This document shows, piece by piece, positions 54,241 to 63,105 of a stretch of 64,000 bases of DNA. Numbering within the stretch: position 1 is the stretch's first letter; every line of letters begins with the position of its first letter. A model generated the notes under the pieces. It did not search any database and was not told the DNA's origin. It was given only the letters and a program-made list of their open reading frames with translations. Origin of the DNA: Flavobacterium sp. LC2016-23 (GTDB lineage Bacteria > Bacteroidota > Bacteroidia > Flavobacteriales > Flavobacteriaceae); NCBI RefSeq assembly GCF_009674775.1, contig NZ_WKKE01000020.1, positions 1 through 64,000 on the forward strand, in the 5' to 3' direction. The position numbers and the translations under genes were made by a program.

Positions 54241-56712
54241 ATGGGGTACAATTCTCTTAAAAAAAGTCTTTTTTTACTGCTGATGACAGCAGGATTTTCT
54301 TCCTATTCCCAACAGGATTTAAAATTGCAATACAACCAGCCGGCTGTTGAATGGACAGAAGCTTTACCTGTAGGAAACGGTACACTTGGCGCAATGGTTT
54401 TTGGAAGAGTGGATGCTGAATTAATTCAATTGAATGAAGCTACTTTGTGGAGCGGCGGACCCGTGCAGAAAAATGTAAATCCGGATGCTTTTAAAAATCT
54501 TGCTTTGATTAGGGAAGCGCTAACGAATGAAAATTTCGAAAAAGCCTATGATTTGACCAAGAATATGCAGGGCGCCTACAGCGAAAGTTTTATGCCGTTG
54601 GGAGATCTGATCCTGACACAGGATTTTGATGGAAAGAAACCCGGTCTGTACAAAAGAAGCCTGGACATACAAACCGGATTGGCGGTGACCACTTTTACTA
54701 TTGGCGGCGTGAAGTACCAAAGAGAAATATTTGCGTCGGCACCTGCACAGTGTATTGTCATTAAACTTTCGGCAGATCAGATAAAAAAACTTTCTGTGGT
54801 AATTGATGCCGCAAGTCTTTTAAGAAATGAAAAATCAATACAAAATCAATCACTGGTTTTAAAAGGAAAAGCACCTTCACATGCCGACCCTAATTATATA
54901 GGTTACAATAAAGAACCGATTGTGTATGATGACGTAACAGGCTGTAGGGGAATGCGTTTTGAATTAATTATTAAACCAGTGATCAAAGACGGTGAGATCA
55001 GTTATGACGGAGATAAAATAATTATTAAAAAAGCATCTGAAATTTTACTTTTCGTTTCAGCGGCAACCAGTTTTAACGGATTTGATAAATGTCCGGACAG
55101 TCAGGGAAAAGACGAACATCAATTCGCTGAAAGTCCTCTTAAAAAAGCGGCTGTCCAAAAGTACGATAGTTTATTAAAAGAGCACATTGCAGATTTTCAG
55201 CAGTTCTTTAACAGGGTTTCATTAAAACTCAACGAAAAAGAAACCAATAAATCTAATCTGCCCACAGATACAAGATTAGAACAATATGCAAAAGGAGAAA
55301 AAGATGCCGGGCTGGAGGCTTTGTTCTTTCAATATGGACGCTATTTATTAATTTCGTCTTCGCGTACACACAATACGCCAGCTAACTTGCAGGGTATATG
55401 GAACAATAAACTTCGCGCACCCTGGAGCAGCAATTACACGACAAATATTAATTTACAGATGAATTACTGGCCTGTTGAATCAGGAAGTTTATCTGAATTG
55501 TTTTTTCCGCTTGACGAATTCATTAAAAATGTTTCCGTAACAGGAGCCGAAACGGCCAAAAGTTTTTACCATGCTAAGGGCTGGGTATTGCATCATAATT
55601 CAGATATATGGGCAACAACAAATCCTGTAGGCGATTTTGGAAAAGGAGACCCTATGTGGGCCAACTGGTATATGGGAGCCAACTGGCTGAGCAGACATTT
55701 ATGGGAGCATTACCAATATACAGGAGATACAGCATATCTGAAAAAAGTATATCCAATCATAAAAGGAGCAGCAGAATTTAGTTTAGACTGGCTTCAAAGA
55801 GACAAGAACGGTTATCTGGTAACTATGCCTTCGACATCACCGGAAAACAAATATTTTTATGATGGAAAAAAAGGAGGTGTTGTCACCACTGCTTCGACGA
55901 TGGATATTGGAATCATAAAAGATTTATTTGAAAATACAATAGAAGCCTCTAAAGTGCTCAATACCGATTTAGAATTCAGACAAACAGTAAGCCAGGCGGC
56001 AGACAAATTACTTCCTTTTCAAATTGGCAGCAAAGGACAGCTTCAGGAATGGTATAAAGATTTTGAAGATGAAGACCCGCATCACAGGCATACTTCCCAT
56101 TTATATGCTTTACATCCTGCCAATTTAATATCACCCCTGAAAACACCGGAACTGGCTGAAGCCGCAAAGAAAACATTAGAACTTAGGGGAGACGATGGTA
56201 CAGGATGGAGTCTTGCCTGGAAAGTCAATATGTGGGCGAGACTTTTAGACGGGAATCATGCTTACAGATTATTCAAAAATCAATTAAGACTTACAAAAGA
56301 TAATGATCCGGAGTACAGCAGACATGGAGGATGTTATCCCAATCTCTTTGATGCGCATCCGCCTTTTCAAATAGATGGGAATTTTGCAGGAACCGCTGGT
56401 GTAATAGAAATGTTAATGCAAAGCCAGAATAATGAAATTCATTTGCTTCCGGCTCTTCCCGATTCCTGGACAGACGGTGAAATAAAAGGTATTTCGGCAA
56501 AAGGCAATTTTACCGTGGGTATAAAATGGAATTATGGCAAAATGAGCCAGGCAAAAATACGCTCGAATATGGGGGGCAAATGTTCCGTCAGGGCTTTATC
56601 ACCATTTATAATTAAAAAGCTAAATATTAAAAGTGAGAAATCTTCTATAGGCTATACTGCTGTATTCGAAACCCAAAAAGGGATGACTTATACCCTAACA
56701 CCATTGAAATAG
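54241..56712 (+). CDS. GH95 alpha-L-fucosidase or alpha-L-galactosidase
   Basis: This 823-residue protein has a signal peptide (ending SSYSQQ). The N-terminal sandwich has EALPVGNGTLGAMVFG and NEATLWSGGP. The alpha/alpha-barrel holds NTPANLQGIWNNKLRAPWSS, TTNINLQMNYWPVE, HHRHTSHLYALHPANL and the C-terminal FQIDGNFAGTAGV with the conserved Asp. GH95 inverting enzymes act on terminal alpha-1,2-L-fucose or on L-galactose in plant glycans, and the choice cannot be made safely by eye. In this operon it would clear a terminal deoxyhexose or L-galactose before the other enzymes. HTCS2 follows after 219 bp. Confidence 0.92.
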   Translation: MGYNSLKKSLFLLLMTAGFSSYSQQDLKLQYNQPAVEWTEALPVGNGTLGAMVFGRVDAELIQLNEATLWSGGPVQKNVNPDAFKNLALIREALTNENFEKAYDLTKNMQGAYSESFMPLGDLILTQDFDGKKPGLYKRSLDIQTGLAVTTFTIGGVKYQREIFASAPAQCIVIKLSADQIKKLSVVIDAASLLRNEKSIQNQSLVLKGKAPSHADPNYIGYNKEPIVYDDVTGCRGMRFELIIKPVIKDGEISYDGDKIIIKKASEILLFVSAATSFNGFDKCPDSQGKDEHQFAESPLKKAAVQKYDSLLKEHIADFQQFFNRVSLKLNEKETNKSNLPTDTRLEQYAKGEKDAGLEALFFQYGRYLLISSSRTHNTPANLQGIWNNKLRAPWSSNYTTNINLQMNYWPVESGSLSELFFPLDEFIKNVSVTGAETAKSFYHAKGWVLHHNSDIWATTNPVGDFGKGDPMWANWYMGANWLSRHLWEHYQYTGDTAYLKKVYPIIKGAAEFSLDWLQRDKNGYLVTMPSTSPENKYFYDGKKGGVVTTASTMDIGIIKDLFENTIEASKVLNTDLEFRQTVSQAADKLLPFQIGSKGQLQEWYKDFEDEDPHHRHTSHLYALHPANLISPLKTPELAEAAKKTLELRGDDGTGWSLAWKVNMWARLLDGNHAYRLFKNQLRLTKDNDPEYSRHGGCYPNLFDAHPPFQIDGNFAGTAGVIEMLMQSQNNEIHLLPALPDSWTDGEIKGISAKGNFTVGIKWNYGKMSQAKIRSNMGGKCSVRALSPFIIKKLNIKSEKSSIGYTAVFETQKGMTYTLTPLK

Positions 56713-56931
56713 ATTGTAAATTGAAAGCAGGCAGAGAATAGCCGGATGGGCTGTATGATATAAAAAATCGTTGTTTTAATTGTTTTTTGAGCAGGACATT
56801 TTTCTTAAAGATAGGGAAGTTCGGGTATTTATGATGGAAAATGAAAATGTATCTTTTGACCCTTATTTTTCTAAAATTTTATAAAATTACCTTATAATTG
56901 TACTTTCTACAAGAATATAAAAAAAGTTATT

Positions 56932-59900
56932 TTGAAGCATTTCTGCCTATATCTTATCGTACTGCTGTGTATTCCTGCTTCCGGATATTCACAAGATGAT
57001 CCGGTTAAATTCCTTGATATATCCGATGGCTTATCTAACAATTCGGTTACCACAATATATCAGGATAAGGAAGGCTTTATGTGGTTTGGAACTTATGATG
57101 GATTAAACCGCTATGACGGTTATAATTTTAAAGTATTCCGGAATAGGATTAATGATAAAAAGTCATTACAGTTCAATACGATTTATAATATCGAAGGCGA
57201 CTCTCAAAAAAATATTTGGTTAGGAGGAGCAAATGGAGTTTGCATTTATGACAAAACCGCCGCTGCATTTCATTCTGTAGAATATACTTTCGCTGGTAAA
57301 AAACCGCAGGTGTTAAAAGATATTATACATCAAATAGGCACGGTATCTAATAAACTGGTTCTGGTTGCTTCTCAAAGTCTCGGATTAATTGCTTTTGAAA
57401 ACGGATCATTTGTCGGAACTCATATTCCGCTAAAAGCAATATCAAACAATGTAAGCGTCAATAATTACGATGCAACCGCCATTCAGGAAAACCAAAAAAA
57501 AACAGGCTGTTGGGTGTATGTACGTAATGTTGGAATTTGTACTTATACTTACAAGTCAAAAAAATTAGAAGCAGTATTTCCGCTTTCGATGGAAGTCAAA
57601 AAAATGAAAATTACAGAAGATGGAAATCTTTGGTTAGGGACTGATGAAGGACTTTATCACTTTAATACACAATCACGTTTACTTTCAGATAATTATTTTT
57701 CCAATAAATGCAGCGTGACCGATATTCTTATTGATAAGAAAAAGGAAATGTGGATCACTACAGATGGCTGTGGTATTTATAAAGTCATTGGAACAAATAA
57801 AAAAGTGACTTCTTACAATGCTGTTACAAACAATCAGCTGGTAAAAAGCAATTCGGTCTGGAGTTTATTCGAAGATAAAGCAGGAAACAAATGGATCGGA
57901 ACTTTGCGCGGTGGTATAAGTATGCTGAGCAATGCACCTAAATATTTTAAAAGTATTCGATATAATGCAAAACGAAATGATCCTGCAGAAAACTTTATTT
58001 TGTCATTTTGCGAAGACGAAAAAAATAATTTGTGGGTAGGAACAGATGGTGCCGGTTTAAAATACTGGAATCGAAAAAACAATACGTATATAAATTATGC
58101 CAATAAACTTTCGAGCAGTTTTATTACCAGTATTATAAGAGACAATAACAATGATATTTGGCTGTCTACATGGGCGGGCGGCGTAAACCGGATTAATCCC
58201 GAAACGAATACAGTTACGCAATATTCCTGCTACAATCCGTTTACGAAACAAACCGAAAAAAATATTTGGTTCGTTTACAAAGACTCTCAGGCAAATATCT
58301 GGGCAAGTGCCACCAACGAAGGCTCTTTTTACATTTTTGACAGAAAAAAAAACAGCTTTACTCTTTTTGATTCCTCAATCAATAATTTGCAATGTATTAC
58401 TGAAACAAGCGACGGAAAACTTTGGGGAGGAAATTATACGTCGTTATTTTCTATTGAAAAAAGGACGAAAAAAATCAATAAAATTACAATTGGAAATCCT
58501 GTAAGATGTATTCATGAAGATAAGGATAAAAATCTTTGGCTGGGCACACAAGAAGGAGGATTGTTATTATTTGACCGGAAAACAAAAACGTTTAAAAGAT
58601 TTACTACCGACGATGGCTTACCTTCAAATACGATTTTAAGATTGCTTGAAGATAAAGAAGGAAACTTATGGATGAGCACTTATAATGGTGTTTGCAGATT
58701 TGATAAGAAAAGAAAAACATTTAGGAATTTCTCCGTAAATGACGGACTTCAAAGCAATCAGTTCAGTTTTAATGCCGGTTTAAAATTGTCAACAGGAGAA
58801 TTTCTGTTTGGAGGAATAAATGGATTTAATATCTTTTTTCCGGAAGCAATTAAAAGTTTTAATCAGGAAAATAATTTATTGCTGAGTGATTTTTATGTCA
58901 ACAATCAGCCGATTGAAGAAAGTAAAACGGATTTAGTTTCAAAATGGGATTCGGGAAAAATCAAAGAAGTAAGTCTGCCATACGATCAAACGACTTTATC
59001 GCTCGAATTTGTCGCATTAGATTATAATAATGCCGACAAAATAAATTACGCTTACTATTTAGAGGGCTGGGACGAGCAATGGAATTTTGTAGGTCAGTCC
59101 CGAAAAGCAAATTATTCGAGATTACCCGAAGGGAAATACACGTTTAAGGTAAAAACAACCAATTTTAAAGGAGGCTGGAATAAAGAAGAAAGCCTGATTA
59201 CAGTCTTTGTTTTACCACCCTGGTACAGAACCTGGTGGGCTTACACATTATATTTATTGGCAGGCATCGGAGTTGTTTTTGCTTACATAGCGTACAATAA
59301 AAACAAAGAAGAACTGAAATATAAAGTAAAGATTGCAGAATTAGAAAGGAAAAAAGAAAAGGAAGTAGCAGAGAAACAATCGTCAATGTTTACCTATATC
59401 TCGCACGAATTTCGTACGCCCCTTTCGCTAATTATAAATCCGCTAAAAAAAGCAGTTCAAAAAGAAAGCGTTCAAAATGGTTCTTCCGGAAGTGATTTGG
59501 CGATTGCACACCGAAATGCCCGAAGGCTTTTGAGTCTGGTTGATCAGCTGTTGCTTTTTCGTAAAGCCGAAAATGATGCTGATTCGCTCAGATTGTCTGC
59601 TATCAATGTAAATAGCCTTTGCAATGAAGTATATCAGTGTTTTGTAAATCAGGCAAAAGAGAAAAATATCAATTACAATTTTACTATTCCGGATGATGAT
59701 ATTGAAATCATAGGCGATTATGAGAAAATTGAAATTTCCTTATTCAATCTAATGTCGAATGCTTTTAAGTATACACCAATTGGAGGAGAAATCAATCTTA
59801 AACTTGCTGAAAATGAGCATGAAGTTGAACTCGAAATTTCTGATAACGGTGACGGAATCGAGAAAAAAGATATTGCTGTTATATTCGAAAAATTCAGGCA

Positions 59901-60984
59901 AATAAATTCAAAAGCAGCTGTTGGAACGGGTTTCGGAATTGGACTTTATATTGTGAAATATTTTGTAGATAAACACAAAGGAACTTTAAGCTGTACCAGC
60001 GAAATTGGGAAAGGAAGCAAATTTAAACTGACATTCTTAAAAGGAAACAGTCATTTTGAAAACATTGAAATTACAAATGTTGTGCCGCAAAGAAGCCAAT
60101 TATTTGATGAACTTTTAGTGGATGAAATGGATGAAAACAATTCGTCTTCTAACAGTGTTTCAGAAAATGATTTTCAGAAAATGATGCTGACAGACAAACG
60201 AACCGTTTTAATTATTGACGATAATGCCGAAATAAGAGGATATCTGATTAAATTATTTTCTGAAACCTATATCGTTTATAGTGCTGAAAATGGGGAAGAA
60301 GGTTTAAAACTAACCAAAAAACACCTGCCGGATTTAGTAATCAGCGATATTACTATGGAAGAAATGGACGGTCTTGAGTTGTGCAGAAAAATTAAAGAAA
60401 ATAATGAATTGTCTCATATTCCGGTAATACTATTGACGGCATCAAAAAATCCTGAAACCCATCTTCAGGGAATAAGTGACGGAGCCGATGATTATATCGT
60501 AAAACCATTTGACGATGATATACTTGTGGCCCGGGTAGAGTCTTTATTAAAGAATCGCAGTAATTTACGTAAATATTTTCTGGACAGTATAACCCTTAAA
60601 GAAAACACGCTCAAAGTTCCGGTGGAATATCAGGAAATCTTAAAAAAATGCATTGATATCGTGGAATCCAATATCCATAAAAGAGATTTTACAATTAAAA
60701 ACTTTGCTTTAGAAATGGGAATGAGCCATAGAACGTTATACACTAAAATTAAAATCATCTCAGGGCAAACTTTAAATGCTTTTATTCGCTCGGTCCGAAT
60801 CAGGCGGGCAGCAATGCTGATGCTAACAGAAGATATCAATATTGCGCAGGCAAGTGCTCAGGTAGGTTTTGAAGATCCGAAATATTTCAGGCAGCAATTT
60901 GTAAAACTTTTTGGAATGACGCCATCAGAATATATTAAAAAATATAAGAGCTCTTTTAACTCCGATTTGAATATCATCAACTAA
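56932..60984 (+). CDS. Hybrid two-component system regulator (HTCS2)
   Basis: This 1350-residue sensor-regulator has the same order as HTCS1: signal peptide (ending SGYSQ), periplasmic Reg_prop propellers (about 22-675), Y_Y_Y domain (about 690-765), membrane helix (about 770-785) and kinase with His825 (YISHEFRTPL). The HATPase (NGDGIEK, GFGIGLYIVKYF) is followed by a receiver with Asp1139 (VISDITMEEMDG; Glu replaces the usual Pro after the second Met position) and an AraC-type domain (about 1240-1340). Translation appears to start at TTG 56932, because the signal peptide begins there. It probably controls the SusE-like/SusC operon that follows, whose upstream DNA has a different direct repeat from the CCAT sites. 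Some role in the preceding enzyme operon cannot be ruled out. Confidence 0.94.
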   Translation: MKHFCLYLIVLLCIPASGYSQDDPVKFLDISDGLSNNSVTTIYQDKEGFMWFGTYDGLNRYDGYNFKVFRNRINDKKSLQFNTIYNIEGDSQKNIWLGGANGVCIYDKTAAAFHSVEYTFAGKKPQVLKDIIHQIGTVSNKLVLVASQSLGLIAFENGSFVGTHIPLKAISNNVSVNNYDATAIQENQKKTGCWVYVRNVGICTYTYKSKKLEAVFPLSMEVKKMKITEDGNLWLGTDEGLYHFNTQSRLLSDNYFSNKCSVTDILIDKKKEMWITTDGCGIYKVIGTNKKVTSYNAVTNNQLVKSNSVWSLFEDKAGNKWIGTLRGGISMLSNAPKYFKSIRYNAKRNDPAENFILSFCEDEKNNLWVGTDGAGLKYWNRKNNTYINYANKLSSSFITSIIRDNNNDIWLSTWAGGVNRINPETNTVTQYSCYNPFTKQTEKNIWFVYKDSQANIWASATNEGSFYIFDRKKNSFTLFDSSINNLQCITETSDGKLWGGNYTSLFSIEKRTKKINKITIGNPVRCIHEDKDKNLWLGTQEGGLLLFDRKTKTFKRFTTDDGLPSNTILRLLEDKEGNLWMSTYNGVCRFDKKRKTFRNFSVNDGLQSNQFSFNAGLKLSTGEFLFGGINGFNIFFPEAIKSFNQENNLLLSDFYVNNQPIEESKTDLVSKWDSGKIKEVSLPYDQTTLSLEFVALDYNNADKINYAYYLEGWDEQWNFVGQSRKANYSRLPEGKYTFKVKTTNFKGGWNKEESLITVFVLPPWYRTWWAYTLYLLAGIGVVFAYIAYNKNKEELKYKVKIAELERKKEKEVAEKQSSMFTYISHEFRTPLSLIINPLKKAVQKESVQNGSSGSDLAIAHRNARRLLSLVDQLLLFRKAENDADSLRLSAINVNSLCNEVYQCFVNQAKEKNINYNFTIPDDDIEIIGDYEKIEISLFNLMSNAFKYTPIGGEINLKLAENEHEVELEISDNGDGIEKKDIAVIFEKFRQINSKAAVGTGFGIGLYIVKYFVDKHKGTLSCTSEIGKGSKFKLTFLKGNSHFENIEITNVVPQRSQLFDELLVDEMDENNSSSNSVSENDFQKMMLTDKRTVLIIDDNAEIRGYLIKLFSETYIVYSAENGEEGLKLTKKHLPDLVISDITMEEMDGLELCRKIKENNELSHIPVILLTASKNPETHLQGISDGADDYIVKPFDDDILVARVESLLKNRSNLRKYFLDSITLKENTLKVPVEYQEILKKCIDIVESNIHKRDFTIKNFALEMGMSHRTLYTKIKIISGQTLNAFIRSVRIRRAAMLMLTEDINIAQASAQVGFEDPKYFRQQFVKLFGMTPSEYIKKYKSSFNSDLNIIN

Positions 60985-61014
60985 ATTTTAGTGTACCAAT
61001 TGTGTCGTTTTGTG

Positions 61015-61057
61015 AGGTCTTTTTTATTTTTCAGATCAGAAAAAAGACTTCTTTTTA
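61015..61057 (+). terminator. Terminator of HTCS2
   Basis: A 9-bp perfect stem (61017-61025 with 61040-61048), extendable by two weaker pairs and with a 14-nt loop, is followed by CTTTTTATA. It lies 33 bp past the stop codon. Confidence 0.6.
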
Positions 61058-61660
61058 TAAATCTCAAACGTTTTAGTTTAAAAACAGAGCTTAAATTAAT
61101 AATTGCGTATTATGTAAAAATAAGCGACTATTTTTTCGTACTCACTAATTTTAATCTAAAATAATAGTTAATTGCTGTTTTGACCTCCTTTTTTTTCCAT
61201 TTTACCCCTCCTTAAAAGTTTGAATTAAACATTTCTTTGCACTTATAGTAATGGTTAAGTTGCATTACTGTGTAAAATTAAGTTTTTGCTTTTTGTTAAG
61301 TTTTCGTCTGCTTAAAGAATTGAGCTTTCTTTAAGATAAAAGATGTAAAAGTTGGTTTTGTGTATTATTGACTACACCCGCAGCTTAAAAACTGCGGGTT
61401 TACAAATCAAAAACAGATTCGGGACCGAAACACAAAAAATAAGATAGAGAAGTGTAAACAGGAAAATATAAAAAAGACTAACATTTAACCAAACCTGAAT
61501 AATTATGATAAAAACCGAAAAATCAATTTTTACTAGCCCTGATTTTTTTCCCACAAAAAACAATCGCTATCGACATTGCTCCTAAAAAGGAACAATAGAA
61601 TTCATTACAAACTATCGCTTTTAGAATAAAAACTAACTAACCAACCTTAAAATTAAAGAA
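61058..61660. other. Long gene-free region before the SusE-like/SusC operon
   Basis: There is no credible ORF. It contains a direct repeat at 61178-61213 with a -7-like box at 61232-61239 (listed separately), and a perfect 8-bp hairpin ACCCGCAG/CTGCGGGT (61376-61383 with 61392-61399) without a T run. If transcription starts near 61245, the operon has a 5' leader of about 415 nt, which is long for this genome. Confidence 0.5.
61178..61239 (+). promoter_or_regulatory. Candidate HTCS2 operator and promoter
   Basis: TTTTGACCTCCTT (61178-61190) and TTTTACCCCTCCTT (61200-61213) form an imperfect direct repeat; the CCTCCTT cores are 23 bp apart. TTTCTTTG at 61232-61239 differs by one base from TAnnTTTG and starts 25 bp after the second core, the same offset as at the CCAT operators. 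There is no proper -33 TTG, as expected for an activator-dependent promoter. Confidence 0.42.
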
Positions 61661-63058
61661 ATGAAAAAAAATGTATTTTTATTTTTTCTTGCCCTTTTTG
61701 CTGTCCTTTTTACAGGATGTCAAAATAATGAAGCTGGATTTCCCAGTTCAGACGACCCAACGGTTGTTGTTGCTACAAAAGAAATTTATGGGGCACCAAC
61801 CAGAAAATTTGAAATTAAAGCCACTTTGGCAGATGATCTGGGATTAAAGAGTGTACAAATTCAAATTCCTGAATTATCCCTTGATAAAGTAATCACGTTT
61901 GCTACAAATCCATTACTGAAATCGTATGATTTGAGTTATTTTTTCGAAATTCCGGCCAATAGAGGAACTTCTGAAGTTTTTAAAATCAAATTGACAATAA
62001 CAGACGTTTCAGGAAATTCAATTGATGAAGCTATTAATTTACGTTTAGACGGAGAATTTGCAGCTCCTGCCATTAGCATGATTTCACCTAAAGAAGGCGC
62101 CGTTATTCTGTTATCTACTAGTAAAGAAATGCCTGTAAATTTTGTTGTTAACGATGATTCAGGTATCGATTATGTTCAGGTAAAATGTGCTGAATTGGGT
62201 ATCGATGAGATGGTTCAGTTATCCAACAGCCCTCAGTCGTATACTTTTAATAAAACCTATACCTTACCGGTAACTGCTGCCAATTATGTTTTAACCATTA
62301 CGGCAAAAGATAAATTCGCAATTCCTAATACGGGAACTTTAAATATAAATATTGTGGCTACAAATGAGTATCCGGCGATTTATTTATGTGACCAGCCAAA
62401 AGGTACTAATCTTACAACGGATGCTGTGGGCGTTCCAATGTATTTCCATGAGAAAAACGGACAAGACTTCGAATTTAAATATTATGCCGATAAAGACAAT
62501 AAAGAAATTTATTTCTTAGGACAGGAATCTGATTTTGCCCCACATTGTTTTGGTCTGAATGAGTCAGGAAACTTAACAGATGATGTTGCATCCGCTCCAA
62601 TTGTTTTACCTTCAAAAGGGTATTACATCATAAAAGTAAATCCAAATACCTTAGTTTATACGGTTACTAAATATGCACCTTCGAGCAAAGTCTGGGCAGA
62701 TGTTGCCAACGGATTATGGCACGATGTAGAAGCGCAAAGAAGACCTTTCGTGAGTGTTTGCGGCGGAGGGATTCAGGGTGCCGACTGGGATACCTGGACT
62801 GCCTGGGTTCAAACCGGACTGCATTTGGCAAATAACCCAGATAACCCGTACCAATTACTTGGCGAATATACTTTGACAGGAACTTTGGAAGCGACTTTTA
62901 CAGGTCAGTGGTGGAGTCCGTCCTGGAGATTAATCAAAAATGGTATTGCTACAATGTCGCCGGGAGAAAATGGAAATGCAAAATATCCTGCAGCTCCGGG
63001 GGTTTACAAAGTTGTACTTGATACCGAGTTAGAAAGAGTCTTTATCACGAAAAAATAA
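61661..63058 (+). CDS. SusE/SusF-like outer-membrane lipoprotein
   Basis: This 465-residue protein has a lipobox (LFTGC, Cys20) and a series of Ig-like beta domains (about 30-130 and 135-235). C-terminal beta-sandwich domains follow (about 240-465), rich in Trp and resembling the SusE/SusF carbohydrate-binding repeats (the YYIIKVNPNTLVYTVTKY and YKVVLDTELERVFITKK endings are characteristic). It should bind glycan at the cell surface. It lies 47 bp before a SusC gene, an unusual order because SusE-like genes normally follow SusC and SusD. Exact domain families were not confirmed. Confidence 0.72.
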   Translation: MKKNVFLFFLALFAVLFTGCQNNEAGFPSSDDPTVVVATKEIYGAPTRKFEIKATLADDLGLKSVQIQIPELSLDKVITFATNPLLKSYDLSYFFEIPANRGTSEVFKIKLTITDVSGNSIDEAINLRLDGEFAAPAISMISPKEGAVILLSTSKEMPVNFVVNDDSGIDYVQVKCAELGIDEMVQLSNSPQSYTFNKTYTLPVTAANYVLTITAKDKFAIPNTGTLNINIVATNEYPAIYLCDQPKGTNLTTDAVGVPMYFHEKNGQDFEFKYYADKDNKEIYFLGQESDFAPHCFGLNESGNLTDDVASAPIVLPSKGYYIIKVNPNTLVYTVTKYAPSSKVWADVANGLWHDVEAQRRPFVSVCGGGIQGADWDTWTAWVQTGLHLANNPDNPYQLLGEYTLTGTLEATFTGQWWSPSWRLIKNGIATMSPGENGNAKYPAAPGVYKVVLDTELERVFITKK

Positions 63059-63105
63059 GCTGTTATACGTTTAGTTATAACATTTAATTAAAAAAAAATC
63101 TTACT

